Assembly (NCBI GenBank): GCA_030584025.1
Contig: CP129487.1
Location: forward strand, 1,426,001-1,490,000
Length of the DNA: 64,000 bases
DNA from: Cyclobacteriaceae bacterium
GTDB taxonomy: Bacteria; Bacteroidota; Bacteroidia; Cytophagales; Cyclobacteriaceae
Reading direction: 5' to 3'
This document shows positions 1-8,227 of the stretch, one piece after another. Positions within the stretch are counted from its first letter, which is position 1. Each line of letters starts with the position of its first letter. A model generated the notes under the pieces. The model did no database searches and had not been told where the DNA came from. It saw only the letters and a program-made list of their open reading frames with translations. A program made the translations under genes and the position numbers.

Positions 1-2
1 GC

Positions 3-221
3 ATTGCCAGGGCTAATGAGTTTTGTAAAAAATTTGCTGACGAGCATCGGATCAAAGTACTTAGTGCGCCCCGCTATATTACGTATCATTATGCTTTACT
101 GGGCATCTTGCCTTTGGTTAAAAGGCGTGTATATAATTCCGGTCGGGTGCGATGGTACCTGTTAGGGTTATTCATTATTCAGATGAAGCAGAAATCTATT
201 TCTCGAAAGGTGCTTTCGTAG
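3..221 (+). CDS. C-terminal end of a protein, possibly a glycosyltransferase (partial)
   Basis: An open frame enters the window at its left edge and stops at TAG 219-221, giving 72 residues without a start. The tail is basic and carries a hydrophobic stretch (WYLLGLFIIQ) followed by Lys/Arg, which resembles the C-terminus of family 2 glycosyltransferases where an RR...SGR segment precedes an amphipathic helix. That family assignment is a guess from texture and from the neighbouring polysaccharide genes. The 3' end overlaps the convergent Stealth gene by 26 bases. No catalytic motif is visible because the body of the gene lies outside the window. Confidence 0.45.
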   Translation: MARANEFCKKFADEHRIKVLSAPRYITYHYALLGILPLVKRRVYNSGRVRWYLLGLFIIQMKQKSISRKVLS

Positions 222-1146
222 GGAAAAGTTCTTCCAGGAAGGGTTTGATTTTTTTTCTATGCTCGTTATTAACTTTTTCGTTGTCGTTAATGCAGAAGAG
301 CTTAGGTTGATAGCGTTGTATGTATTCGTTAAAATCGTGCTTATAGGTTAATAGGCGCAAAGAGTCTTTGCGCGTAATATACCTGGCGTGTCCGTGCTTT
401 ATAGCGAGTGCGTAATACCCAAAGGCAGCTCGCTGCAAGTCGCCATAATTCCGTACACGACTCATTTGTGATTTTTGAACCTGTTCCGAGAACACTTCTT
501 CTACAGCCTTTCGATAGTCTGATTTTTTATAGGCATCAATATTATGATGCGGAATACTGGCGTAGTATTTCCCGAATTTTTCTGAAACCAGAATTGCTGC
601 CTCAGTGACCTGATTTCTATACTGCCCTAATTTTTTGCCCATTAGTTGTTTCCAGCGATGGCCCCATTTTCCAAAATATTTTCGCTTCAATCGAATGATG
701 GGGTAACCGTCTCTGGCAAAGAAATAGTCTGGTGATAGATCTGCGTTGAAGAACATATCATCATTCGCAAACAAAAAATGTTCTGATAGGCCCGGAATCT
801 TATACAGAAAATACTCAATGACCATAGCATTAAAACAAGGCAAAATTTTCAATGGCATAATCTCCTGATGGTCTACCAACTGAATTTTTTCGTGATGGAT
901 ATTCAGCCATTCCGGTTTTTGGCCATCGGTTACAATATAAATTTTCCGAATCCAGGGAGCATGCTTTATCACGGACCGCATCGAATACTTTAGTTCATCA
1001 TTATTGATGTATCGCCCAATGTTATTGGTTTCGGAATCATCACTGATAATACCGGTAAAAGCACGCTTTTTTTTCTGCCACTCCGGGTCGGAGCCATCCA
1101 CCCACAAGTAAACCAAGTCTATTCCTTCTTCTACTATACTGCTCAT
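196..1146 (-). CDS. Stealth-family sugar-phosphate transferase (copy 1)
   Basis: 316 residues with the ordered conserved blocks of Stealth proteins: CR1 at about residues 9-24 (DLVYLWVDGSDPEW), CR2 at about 45-135 (RYINNDELKYSMRS, IYIVTDGQKPEWL, HFLFANDDMFF), CR3 near 199-220 (HHNIDAYKKSDYRKAVEEVF) and a short C-terminal CR4-like region. The family, which includes bacterial capsule polymerases and the animal GlcNAc-1-phosphotransferase, moves hexose-1-phosphate from a nucleotide sugar to a sugar acceptor and is cytoplasmic or membrane associated. No signal peptide is seen. The start places CR1 within the first ten residues, as in the neighbouring copy. Only 60 bases separate it from the paralogue upstream, so the two are probably co-transcribed. 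Which sugar is used cannot be told. Confidence 0.88.
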   Translation of the reverse strand: MSSIVEEGIDLVYLWVDGSDPEWQKKKRAFTGIISDDSETNNIGRYINNDELKYSMRSVIKHAPWIRKIYIVTDGQKPEWLNIHHEKIQLVDHQEIMPLKILPCFNAMVIEYFLYKIPGLSEHFLFANDDMFFNADLSPDYFFARDGYPIIRLKRKYFGKWGHRWKQLMGKKLGQYRNQVTEAAILVSEKFGKYYASIPHHNIDAYKKSDYRKAVEEVFSEQVQKSQMSRVRNYGDLQRAAFGYYALAIKHGHARYITRKDSLRLLTYKHDFNEYIQRYQPKLFCINDNEKVNNEHRKKIKPFLEELFPTKAPFEK

Positions 1147-1206
1147 ACAAAAGCAATAATAAAAGAAAATTTTTTAGGGCAAGCACAGATGGCTGAAATC
1201 GCTGTA

Positions 1207-2163
1207 TTATGGTTTTTCGAAGGCTGATTTTAAGGGAAAATGTGTTTCCAGGAAGGGTTTAATCATTTTCCTGTTTTCTGAGTTAACGCGTTGGTTATCG
1301 TTTACGCAGAACAGTTTGGGATTGTAGTGATTCAGGTATTCCTGCAGGTTGTGCTTGTAGGCAAGGATTCTGATGGACTCTCTTCTTCCAACATATTTGA
1401 GGTGCGCATGATTTATGGCTAGCGTATAAAACGCAAATGCTGAGCGGTGCAGGTCGCCATAGGTCCTAACCCGGTGGCATTTTGATTTCTCCACCTCCTT
1501 CGCAAACACCTCTTCAACTGCTTTTTTGTAATCCGATTTCCGGAATGCATCAATGTTGTGATGGGGAACGCCCGGGTAGTATTTACCAAATCGCGTCTCA
1601 ACCATAAGTGATGAATCCACCACCATTCGATTGTACTGTCCAAGTTTTTTTCCGACAAGTATTTTTAACCGGTAATGCCATTTGCCCAATGGTTTGCGCT
1701 TTAACCGGACAATTGGAAATCCATCTTTCCCAAAGAAGTAATCCGGAGAAAGATCAGCGTTGAAAAACATATCGTCATTGGCAAACAGAAAATATTCCGA
1801 CAGCCCCGGTATCTTATGCAAGTAGTACTCCAGCACACTGGAATTGAAACACGGAAGAATTTCTGCAGGCATTATCTCCTTGTGATCCACTACCTGAATT
1901 TTCGGATTTTCCGTGTTTAACCATTCGGGTTTTTGGTCATCGGTTACGATAAAAATCTTTCTGATCCACGGTACATGTTTTGCTGCTGAACGTAAGGAAT
2001 ATTTCAATTCCTCGTTGCTCATATATCGGCCAATGTTATTTTGCTCAGAAGTATCACTTAAGGCGCCTGTAAAAGCCCGTTTTTTTTTCTGCCAGTTTGG
2101 GTCGTTTCCATCTACCCATAAGTACACCAAATCTACCGGAGCGGATGAAAAATGATTATCCAT
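1207..2163 (-). CDS. Stealth-family sugar-phosphate transferase (copy 2)
   Basis: A paralogue of the downstream gene: it shares the CR1 motif (DLVYLWVDGNDPNWQKKK), the CR2 motifs (RYMSNEELKYSLRS, IFIVTDDQKPEWLN, YFLFANDDMFF) and CR3 (HHNIDAFRKSDYKKAVEEVF). I start it at the ATG whose complement is 2161-2163, giving 318 residues beginning MDNHFSS; the longer frame starting at 2208 adds 15 hydrophobic residues (NFHWPSIIILILQV) that the sister copy lacks. If the longer form were real, it would have an N-terminal membrane segment. The expected role is transfer of a sugar phosphate during surface polysaccharide synthesis, and the duplicate may work on a different acceptor or linkage. Confidence 0.86.
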   Translation of the reverse strand: MDNHFSSAPVDLVYLWVDGNDPNWQKKKRAFTGALSDTSEQNNIGRYMSNEELKYSLRSAAKHVPWIRKIFIVTDDQKPEWLNTENPKIQVVDHKEIMPAEILPCFNSSVLEYYLHKIPGLSEYFLFANDDMFFNADLSPDYFFGKDGFPIVRLKRKPLGKWHYRLKILVGKKLGQYNRMVVDSSLMVETRFGKYYPGVPHHNIDAFRKSDYKKAVEEVFAKEVEKSKCHRVRTYGDLHRSAFAFYTLAINHAHLKYVGRRESIRILAYKHNLQEYLNHYNPKLFCVNDNQRVNSENRKMIKPFLETHFPLKSAFEKP

Positions 2164-2368
2164 AACCTGCAAAATTAGAATAATTATTGACGGCCAATGG
2201 AAATTCACAGCCTAATTATTCTGCACCGGCCTAAATACAGCTTATTGGCTTTTAATGGGCGCATTGACCTGTTTAGTGACTGAATGGTTGGTTCTTTGTC
2301 CACGATTTTTAGCCCTTTGTTGATCCATCTTCGTGGCAGGTAAGGCTTTTCACCTATGTGCTTTTGCT

Positions 2369-2376
2369 TATATTTG
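2369..2376 (+). promoter_or_regulatory. Candidate -7 promoter element inside the annotated 5' end of the SLC13 gene
   Basis: TATATTTG matches the Bacteroidota primary sigma -7 consensus TAnnTTTG exactly. The -33 region is poor (CTTTTCAC around 2345-2352 instead of TTTG). If used, transcription begins near 2382, downstream of the ATG at 2356, which is the reason for choosing the GTG at 2398 as the start of the permease gene. Confidence 0.45.
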
Positions 2377-2397
2377 CCTCTTAAATCTACCGAATTA

Positions 2398-4167
2398 GTG
2401 GAGTTTACGCTCATTCAAGGCCTTGTTCTGGGTATTGTCATCTTGCTGGTGGTATCACTCTATCGGGAGTGGTTCAATCCTGCCTTGTCGTTTTTTATTG
2501 CGGTGTTGGCTTTGCTGCTTATTGGCGTAATTAACCCGGCTGAGTTGCTGAAAGGGTTAAGTAATCAACAGATCGTTGTGATCTTTTTGCTGATTCTGGT
2601 AACGGCAGGAATCCGGTCGGTATTCGGCCCGGAATTTTTTACCCGATTGTTTAAGGCCACACTGAAACCCAAAGCTTTTCTGTTGCGCATGATGGTGATT
2701 TCTTCATCGGTGTCGGCATTTTTAAACAACACGCCCATTGTAGCTTTTCTGATTCCTTACGTTAAAGATTGGGCCGACCGCACCGGAACACCTGCATCAA
2801 AATTATTGATTCCGCTTTCGTATGCTACCATTCTTGGCGGTATGATTACCGTTATTGGTACATCAACCAACCTGGTTCTGATTGGTTTAATGACCGAATA
2901 TGATTTGCCCTTGCTCGGATTTCAGGATTTTCTTTATCTCGGCTTACTGGTAACCCTGGCTGGATGGATTTATCTGTATTTTTTCGGATACAAGTTGTTG
3001 CCAAAGAATGTGAGTAAGCTTGACACCGTGCGCCAGAATCTCAAAGAATACATTATTGAAACGGAAGTTTTTGCTGATTCAAAATTGATTGGTAAAAGTG
3101 TAAAGGAGGCGGGACTGCGTAACCTTCAGGATTTGTTTTTAGTGGAAATCATTCGCAACGATGAAGTGATTTCACCGGTATCACCAGAAGAAAAGCTGCA
3201 ATCGGGTGATGCACTTTTTTTCTCCGGGCACACCCAATCCATATATGACCTGATCCATCAGGATAACGGACTGCGCATTCCTGAACAGGATGGCATGGAA
3301 GCGGAGAATCAATTTAATTTTGTTGAAGCGGTTATCCCCGCCAGTTCAAGCCTGATCGGCAGAAGAATTAAAGACTCTGATTTCCGAAAAAAATTCAATT
3401 CTTCCATTGTAGCGATTCATCGAAACGGTAAACGTGTTTCGGGTAAGGTAGGTGAAATGCATATTGCCGGTGGCGACTTTATGCTGCTGTTATCGGGCGA
3501 TGAAAATAATTCGGTTAATCACGAGAAGGATTTATTCTATTTGTCGGTTCCGAAAAAAGTAGAGTATAAAAGGCCTGTATGGAAATATTGGGTAGGAGTG
3601 GGGAGTTTCCTGATGTTGTTGGCTGGCATATTGGGTTTTATTCCGTTGTTCACGGCATCGTTGGTGGTATTGTCAGCCCTGATTTTTTTAGGAATATTGA
3701 ACCTGGAAGAAATCAGGCGCCAACTTGATTTTAATTTGTTGATGGTGTTGGTGTGTTCCTTAGCTATTGGCATTGCGCTGGAGAAATCAGGAACAGCGGC
3801 ATTGGTGGCTACCGCGCTGATTAACGTGGGTGAATCGATCGGACCTGTTGGTGTGTTGAGTGCTTTGTTTTTGGTGACTATCTTTTTAACTGCATTGGTG
3901 ACTAACCCTGCAGCGGTTTCCATTATGTTTCCCATTGCCATGTCGCTTGCTGAACAATTGTCGCTGCCGGCAACACCGTTTTTCGTGGCCATTGCCTTTG
4001 GCGCCTCCGGTGATTTTATGACGCCCATCGGCTACCAAACAAACCTGATGGTGTACGGGCCGGGTGGTTACACATTCAAGGATTTCGTTCGGGTAGGCAC
4101 ACCGTTAACAGTTATTTATGCGGTTATTTGTATCATCTTTATAGCCTGGTTTTATAATCTTTACTAG
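2398..4167 (+). CDS. SLC13/DASS-type anion permease with two RCK-C (TrkA-C) domains, probable sulfate transporter
   Basis: About 589 residues from a GTG start. The first five or so membrane segments contain NNTPIVAFLIP and GTSTNLVLIG, a central cytoplasmic region (about residues 190-380) holds two TrkA-C-like domains (GKSVKEAGLR..LFLVEI and GRRIKDSDFRKKFNSSIVAIHR), and a second membrane half has the mirrored NPAAVSIMFPIA and GYQTNLMVYGPGGY motifs. This is the layout of Na+-coupled sulfate permeases of the SLC13 group. The stop codon abuts the ATG of cysC, which ties it to sulfate activation. A start at ATG 2356 is also open but would place the -7 promoter box within the coding region and adds 14 residues that do not look like part of the fold. 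Confidence 0.85.
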   Translation: MEFTLIQGLVLGIVILLVVSLYREWFNPALSFFIAVLALLLIGVINPAELLKGLSNQQIVVIFLLILVTAGIRSVFGPEFFTRLFKATLKPKAFLLRMMVISSSVSAFLNNTPIVAFLIPYVKDWADRTGTPASKLLIPLSYATILGGMITVIGTSTNLVLIGLMTEYDLPLLGFQDFLYLGLLVTLAGWIYLYFFGYKLLPKNVSKLDTVRQNLKEYIIETEVFADSKLIGKSVKEAGLRNLQDLFLVEIIRNDEVISPVSPEEKLQSGDALFFSGHTQSIYDLIHQDNGLRIPEQDGMEAENQFNFVEAVIPASSSLIGRRIKDSDFRKKFNSSIVAIHRNGKRVSGKVGEMHIAGGDFMLLLSGDENNSVNHEKDLFYLSVPKKVEYKRPVWKYWVGVGSFLMLLAGILGFIPLFTASLVVLSALIFLGILNLEEIRRQLDFNLLMVLVCSLAIGIALEKSGTAALVATALINVGESIGPVGVLSALFLVTIFLTALVTNPAAVSIMFPIAMSLAEQLSLPATPFFVAIAFGASGDFMTPIGYQTNLMVYGPGGYTFKDFVRVGTPLTVIYAVICIIFIAWFYNLY

Positions 4168-4758
4168 ATGAATAACCTTTATCCAATACAAACAAAAGTT
4201 TCAAAAGAGCAGCGTGAGCAGTTGATGCAGCAGCGCGCGAAGTTAATCTGGTTTACGGGTCTTTCGGGTTCGGGAAAATCAACATTGGCGGTTCAGTTGG
4301 AGGCACAACTTTTTGCTCGCGGTTTTAAAACGTATTTGCTTGATGGGGATAACATTCGTACGGGACTGAATAAGGATTTATCATTTGCAGATGAGGGAAG
4401 GGTCGAGAACATCAGACGAATCGGTGAGGTGAGTAAGCTGCTGCTTGATGCAGGTGTGATTGTATTGTCGGCCTTTATCTCTCCGTTTAAGGCCGATCGT
4501 GAACAAGTAAAAACCATTGTTGGCCCCTCCAATTATATGGAAGTATTTGTAGATACTCAGCTGGAGGTTTGTGAACAGCGTGATGTTAAAGGCTTATATA
4601 AAAAAGCCCGGGCCGGTGAAGTGAAAAACTTTACAGGAATTGATTCTCCTTACGAAAGACCAGAATCTGCCGACCTGGTAATAAAAACGGAAACGCTTAC
4701 TGTTGAGCAATCTGTTGAGCGACTGTTGAATTTTGTGTTAACGAAAATAAGTATCTGA
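4168..4758 (+). CDS. cysC: Adenylylsulfate (APS) kinase
   Basis: 196 residues, the usual size. It phosphorylates APS with ATP to make PAPS in the cytoplasm. The P-loop GLSGSGKST sits near residues 31-39, followed by LLDGDNIRTGLNKDLSF and the RVENIRRIGEV block that binds APS, and later by KGLYKKARAGEVKNFTGID and the family's terminal PYE.P motif. The ATG directly follows the TAG of the permease without a gap, and cysD begins 7 bases after its stop, so it is the second gene of a sulfate operon. Here it is a free-standing enzyme and not fused to cysN. Confidence 0.96.
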   Translation: MNNLYPIQTKVSKEQREQLMQQRAKLIWFTGLSGSGKSTLAVQLEAQLFARGFKTYLLDGDNIRTGLNKDLSFADEGRVENIRRIGEVSKLLLDAGVIVLSAFISPFKADREQVKTIVGPSNYMEVFVDTQLEVCEQRDVKGLYKKARAGEVKNFTGIDSPYERPESADLVIKTETLTVEQSVERLLNFVLTKISI

Positions 4759-4765
4759 TTAAGCC

Positions 4766-5671
4766 ATGAGTCAATATTATCTCAGTCATTTAAAAGAACT
4801 TGAAGCCGAAGCCATTTATGTTATCCGCGAAGTGGTGGCGCAATTTGAAAAACCTGCCTTGTTGTTTTCAGGCGGTAAAGATTCAATTGTGTTGGCTTAC
4901 TTGTCTCGCAAGGCATTTTACCCGGCACGAATTCCCTTTCCATTGGTGCACATCGATACCGGTCATAATTTTCCGGAAACCATGGAGTACCGCGATTGGC
5001 TGGTGAATGAACTGGGCGTACAACTGATTGTGGGTTCTGTTCAGGAAAGTATTGACACCGGTCGCGTGAAAGAAGAAACGGGTTATAACGCCAGTCGTAA
5101 TGCATTACAAACCGTAACCTTGTTAGATACAATTGAGAAGCACAAATTCGATGCGGCCATGGGTGGAGCGCGCAGGGATGAAGAAAAAGCGCGTGCCAAG
5201 GAACGTTTCTTTTCGCATCGCGATGAATTTGGTCAGTGGGATCCTAAAAATCAACGACCCGAGTTGTGGAACATCTTCAACGGAAAAAAGCACATGGGTG
5301 AGCACTTTCGTGTGTTTCCGATTTCAAACTGGACAGAGATGGATGTGTGGCAATATTTATTTACAGAAAATATTCCGATTCCAAAATTGTATTACGCACA
5401 CAACCGTGAAGTAGTCGTGCGTGATGGAACCATTTTGTCAACTTCTCCGTGGTTAAAACTCAAGCCTGATGAGAAGCCTGTGATGAAGCAAGTACGTTTT
5501 CGTACCTGTGGCGATATGCCCATTACCGGAGCGGTTGAATCCGATGCTGACACCATGGAAAAAATCATTGTGGAAGTAGCGGCTTCCCGCAAAACCGAAC
5601 GCGGGACACGTGCCGATGATAAACGTGGTGAAACAGCAATGGAGGATAGAAAAAAGCAGGGGTATTTTTAA
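4766..5671 (+). CDS. cysD: Sulfate adenylyltransferase subunit 2 (ATP sulfurylase small subunit)
   Basis: 301 residues of the PP-loop family; LLFSGGKDSIVLAYLSRKAF near residues 32-51 holds the pyrophosphatase SGGKDS signature. Other family marks are HIDTGHNFPE, GGARRDEEKARAKER and the C-terminal RKTERGTRADDKRGETAMEDRK followed by QGYF. With CysN it adenylates sulfate to APS, the GTPase partner driving the reaction. It sits between cysC and cysN. The only odd feature is the 19-base gap to cysN, which is made of heptamer-like repeats (see the separate entry). Confidence 0.97.
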   Translation: MSQYYLSHLKELEAEAIYVIREVVAQFEKPALLFSGGKDSIVLAYLSRKAFYPARIPFPLVHIDTGHNFPETMEYRDWLVNELGVQLIVGSVQESIDTGRVKEETGYNASRNALQTVTLLDTIEKHKFDAAMGGARRDEEKARAKERFFSHRDEFGQWDPKNQRPELWNIFNGKKHMGEHFRVFPISNWTEMDVWQYLFTENIPIPKLYYAHNREVVVRDGTILSTSPWLKLKPDEKPVMKQVRFRTCGDMPITGAVESDADTMEKIIVEVAASRKTERGTRADDKRGETAMEDRKKQGYF

Positions 5672-5690
5672 CTCGTAACCCGAAACTCAA
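5672..5690. repeat. Short degenerate heptamer run between cysD and cysN
   Basis: The whole cysD-cysN gap reads CTCGTAA, CCCGAAA, CTCAA. The two full units fit the pattern CnCGnAA that recurs in six units at 36967-37008. It leaves no obvious Shine-Dalgarno sequence in front of cysN. Confidence 0.5.
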
Positions 5691-6935
5691 ATGAATCAAT
5701 TATTAAGATTTACAACCGCAGGTAGCGTTGACGATGGGAAGAGCACACTGATCGGCCGATTGTTATACGATAGCAAATCGATTTTTGAAGATCAACTCGA
5801 GGCCGTAGAAGCCTCCAGTGTAAAAAAGGGTTTCGACTATGTCGATCTTTCATTGCTGACCGATGGATTGAAGTCGGAGCGCGAGCAAGGCATTACCATC
5901 GATGTGGCATACCGTTATTTCGCTACACCCAAACGTAAATTTATTATTGCGGATACGCCTGGTCACATTCAGTATACACGCAACATGGTAACGGGCGCCT
6001 CTACCGCAAACCTGGCTTTGATTCTTATAGACGCACGCAAAGGATTAATTGAGCAAACGTACCGGCATTCGTTCATCGCATCGTTGTTGAAAATACCGCA
6101 CATCATTGTTTGTGTCAACAAAATGGATTTAGTGGATTATGATGAGGCGGTGTTTGATAAAATTGTAGAAGACTACAAGGCATTCTCCTCAAAACTGGAG
6201 GTTTCCGATATTCAGTTTGTACCCATCAGTGCCTTGCTCGGTGATAATGTTGTTAATCGTTCTGAAAAGATGAGCTGGTATCAAGGGGCTACATTGCTAC
6301 ACATGCTGGAAACGGTGCACATTGAGAGTGATCACAATCATATTGATAGTCGGTTTCCGGTGCAATATGTGGTTCGGCCACAGACCCGCGAGCACCAGGA
6401 CTTCCGTGGGTATGCAGGTCGTGTTGCTGGAGGTATTTTTAGAGCAGGCGATGAGGTATTGGTGTTGCCATCCGGTTTTACAACAAAGATCAAAGTCATA
6501 CAATTGGGTGAGGAAGTGATTCAGGAAGCGTTTGCTCCGATGTCGGTGGTGATGACCCTTCAAGATGAGATTGATATCAGTAGGGGAGATGTGATTTGTA
6601 AGCCAAACAATCAGCCCTTAGTTGAGCAGGATATTGATATGATGCTTTGCTGGATGAATCAACGACCGGTTAATCTCAACTCAAAATTCTATGTGCGTCA
6701 CACCACACGTGAAACGCGTGGAATCTTAAAAGAGATTCAATACAAACTGGATATTAACTCGCTGCAGCGTCTGGAGTGTGTTGATCAGTTGGGCATGAAT
6801 GACATTGCCCGTGTAAAAATTCGTACTGCACAACCTTTACCTTTCGATAGCTATCGCAAAAACAGAATTACCGGTAGTGTTATTTTGGTGGATGAAGGCA
6901 CGAATGAAACGGTAGCAGCGGGGATGATTGTTTGA
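5691..6935 (+). CDS. cysN: Sulfate adenylyltransferase subunit 1 (GTPase)
   Basis: 414 residues of the EF-Tu-like GTPase family. G1 is GSVDDGKST near residues 11-19, switch II is DTPGHIQYTRNM, and G4 is NKMD; the domain 2/3 barrel follows with QDFRGYAGRVAGG and the C-terminal half. GTP hydrolysis by this subunit pulls APS synthesis by CysD forward. Length corresponds to the non-fused form, lacking the APS kinase domain found in some CysNC proteins, consistent with a separate cysC upstream. It is the last enzyme gene before the repeat-bracketed GxxExxY gene. Confidence 0.96.
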   Translation: MNQLLRFTTAGSVDDGKSTLIGRLLYDSKSIFEDQLEAVEASSVKKGFDYVDLSLLTDGLKSEREQGITIDVAYRYFATPKRKFIIADTPGHIQYTRNMVTGASTANLALILIDARKGLIEQTYRHSFIASLLKIPHIIVCVNKMDLVDYDEAVFDKIVEDYKAFSSKLEVSDIQFVPISALLGDNVVNRSEKMSWYQGATLLHMLETVHIESDHNHIDSRFPVQYVVRPQTREHQDFRGYAGRVAGGIFRAGDEVLVLPSGFTTKIKVIQLGEEVIQEAFAPMSVVMTLQDEIDISRGDVICKPNNQPLVEQDIDMMLCWMNQRPVNLNSKFYVRHTTRETRGILKEIQYKLDINSLQRLECVDQLGMNDIARVKIRTAQPLPFDSYRKNRITGSVILVDEGTNETVAAGMIV

Positions 6936-6946
6936 GGGATGGAATT

Positions 6947-6970
6947 TTTACCGCGGAGGCGCAAAGGCGC
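6947..6970 (+). repeat. Left inverted repeat bracketing the GxxExxY gene
   Basis: TTTACCGC-gga-GGCGC-aaa-GGCGC. Its partner at 7387-7410, read on the other strand, is TTTACCGC-aaa-GGCGC-tga-GACGC. Nineteen of 24 positions agree, and the differences fall mainly in the 3-base spacers. The arm begins 12 bases after the cysN stop. Confidence 0.7.
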
Positions 6971-6992
6971 AAAGTAAACGCCAAAAAAGTCC

Positions 6993-7379
6993 ATGGAAAG
7001 AGAACATTATAATTTTTTATCAAAGGAGATTCTGGATAGTTCGATTACTGTGCATAAGGAAATGGGTCCTGGATTGTTAGAAGCTGTTTATCAGCATTGT
7101 CTTGTTAAAGAGTTGCGAATGCGAAACATTACTGTGGAGACTATGGTGCCCATTCCTCTTGTCTATAAAGGTCATGTATTGAATAAAGACTATGTTATTG
7201 ATATCCTTGTTGAAAATGAAATAATTATTGAATTGAAGTCTATTGAGAGTTTTTTACCCGTGCATGAAGCTCAGATCATCAGTTACCTGAAGCTGGCCAA
7301 CAAACGGCTTGGATTTCTTATCAATTTCAATGTACCGTTGTTAAAAAATGGTTTTAAACGATTTGTAAATAACTTCTGA
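6993..7379 (+). CDS. GxxExxY protein (PDDEXK_3-type family)
   Basis: 128 residues. The defining GLLEAVY motif (GxxExxY) is at residues 27-33, and the nuclease-like core follows as DILVENEIIIELKSIE near residues 70-85, then QIISYLKLANKRLGFLINFN and the terminal GFKRFVNN. The family is abundant in Bacteroidota and has a PDDEXK-like fold, but no reaction is established for it. It has no evident link to sulfate metabolism: it lies between cysN and cysQ, enclosed by inverted repeats at 6947-6970 and 7387-7410, which suggests insertion as a small cassette. It is on the operon strand, so the downstream cysQ could still be read through. Confidence 0.88.
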   Translation: MEREHYNFLSKEILDSSITVHKEMGPGLLEAVYQHCLVKELRMRNITVETMVPIPLVYKGHVLNKDYVIDILVENEIIIELKSIESFLPVHEAQIISYLKLANKRLGFLINFNVPLLKNGFKRFVNNF

Positions 7380-7386
7380 ACCCTTA

Positions 7387-7410
7387 GCGTCTCAGCGCCT
7401 TTGCGGTAAA
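7387..7410 (-). repeat. Right inverted repeat bracketing the GxxExxY gene
   Basis: Partner of the arm at 6947-6970 (see there). It starts 7 bases after the GxxExxY stop and ends 23 bases before cysQ. A decayed relative with CACGCAAA...ACGCAAAG is present at 18213-18238. Confidence 0.7.
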
Positions 7411-7433
7411 TTATTCAACCCTACTGTTTAAAC

Positions 7434-8192
7434 ATGAACTATTCTGAATTACTTCAAATCGCAATCAAAGCTTCCGAAACTGCAAGTGGGGAAATCCTTA
7501 ACGTGTACCACTCCAATGATTTTCAAGCTGAGTCGAAAGAGGATAAGTCGCCTTTAACGTTGGCAGATAAACAGGCGCACACAGCTATTGTATCTGTATT
7601 GAAGGAAACTGGACTGCCTGTTCTTAGTGAGGAAGGAAAAACGATTCCCTATGAAGAGCGAAAGCAATGGGAATACTTCTGGATGGTCGATCCACTTGAC
7701 GGAACCAAGGAATTTTTAAAACGAAACGGAGAGTTTACAGTAAACATTGCGCTAATCCATAACCAAAAGCCAATACTCGGTGTAGTTGCTGTTCCGGTGA
7801 GTGGCGATGTGTTTTATGCAGCGGAAGGAAAAGCATTTTTAAAACGCAGCGGACAAATCATTGACTTACCTAAAAGAAATCTGGTTTCGTTAGCACAACC
7901 CGGTTTGCGTGTCGTGGCTTCGCGTTCACACATGAGTCCGGAGACACAGGATTTCATCAGTGCCCTGAAAGAACCTTCTCTCGTTTCAAAAGGCAGTAGC
8001 CTGAAGTTTATGTTACTGGCGGAAGGACTTGCAGATGTATATCCACGCTTTGCTCCTACGATGGAGTGGGATACAGCAGCTGCTCATGCCATCGTTAATG
8101 CGGTGGGAATTTCAGTGAAGCAAAAGGATAGCGAACAAGAACTTGCATATAACAAGGAGGATTTACTGAATCCGCATTTCCTATGTATATGA
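7434..8192 (+). CDS. cysQ: 3'(2'),5'-bisphosphate nucleotidase
   Basis: 252 residues of the inositol monophosphatase fold. Metal-binding motifs are visible in order: LSEEGK near residues 63-68, the WMVDPLDGTKEF block near 82-93 and MEWDTAAAHAIV near 204-215. CysQ removes the 3' phosphate from PAP, the by-product left when PAPS is spent, keeping PAP from inhibiting sulfotransferases and PAPS reductase. Its presence here with cysCDN and the permease indicates that this locus makes and recycles PAPS. It is separated from cysN by the inserted GxxExxY cassette. Confidence 0.93.
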   Translation: MNYSELLQIAIKASETASGEILNVYHSNDFQAESKEDKSPLTLADKQAHTAIVSVLKETGLPVLSEEGKTIPYEERKQWEYFWMVDPLDGTKEFLKRNGEFTVNIALIHNQKPILGVVAVPVSGDVFYAAEGKAFLKRSGQIIDLPKRNLVSLAQPGLRVVASRSHMSPETQDFISALKEPSLVSKGSSLKFMLLAEGLADVYPRFAPTMEWDTAAAHAIVNAVGISVKQKDSEQELAYNKEDLLNPHFLCI

Positions 8193-8227
8193 TGGAGAAG
8201 AAGTAATCGCAACAAGAGATATTTAGC

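Noticed and set aside
1419..1658. 79-residue minus-strand frame inside the Stealth copy 2 gene
   Set aside because: Wholly within the true coding frame on the same strand; composition shows no independent protein features.
2205..2414. 69-residue minus-strand frame in the gap before the SLC13 gene
   Set aside because: It spans the promoter-like TATATTTG region and overlaps both neighbours; no domain or ribosome site supports it.
3537..4028. 163-residue frame opposite the SLC13 gene
   Set aside because: Antisense to conserved transporter motifs; low-complexity residues expected from a shadow frame.
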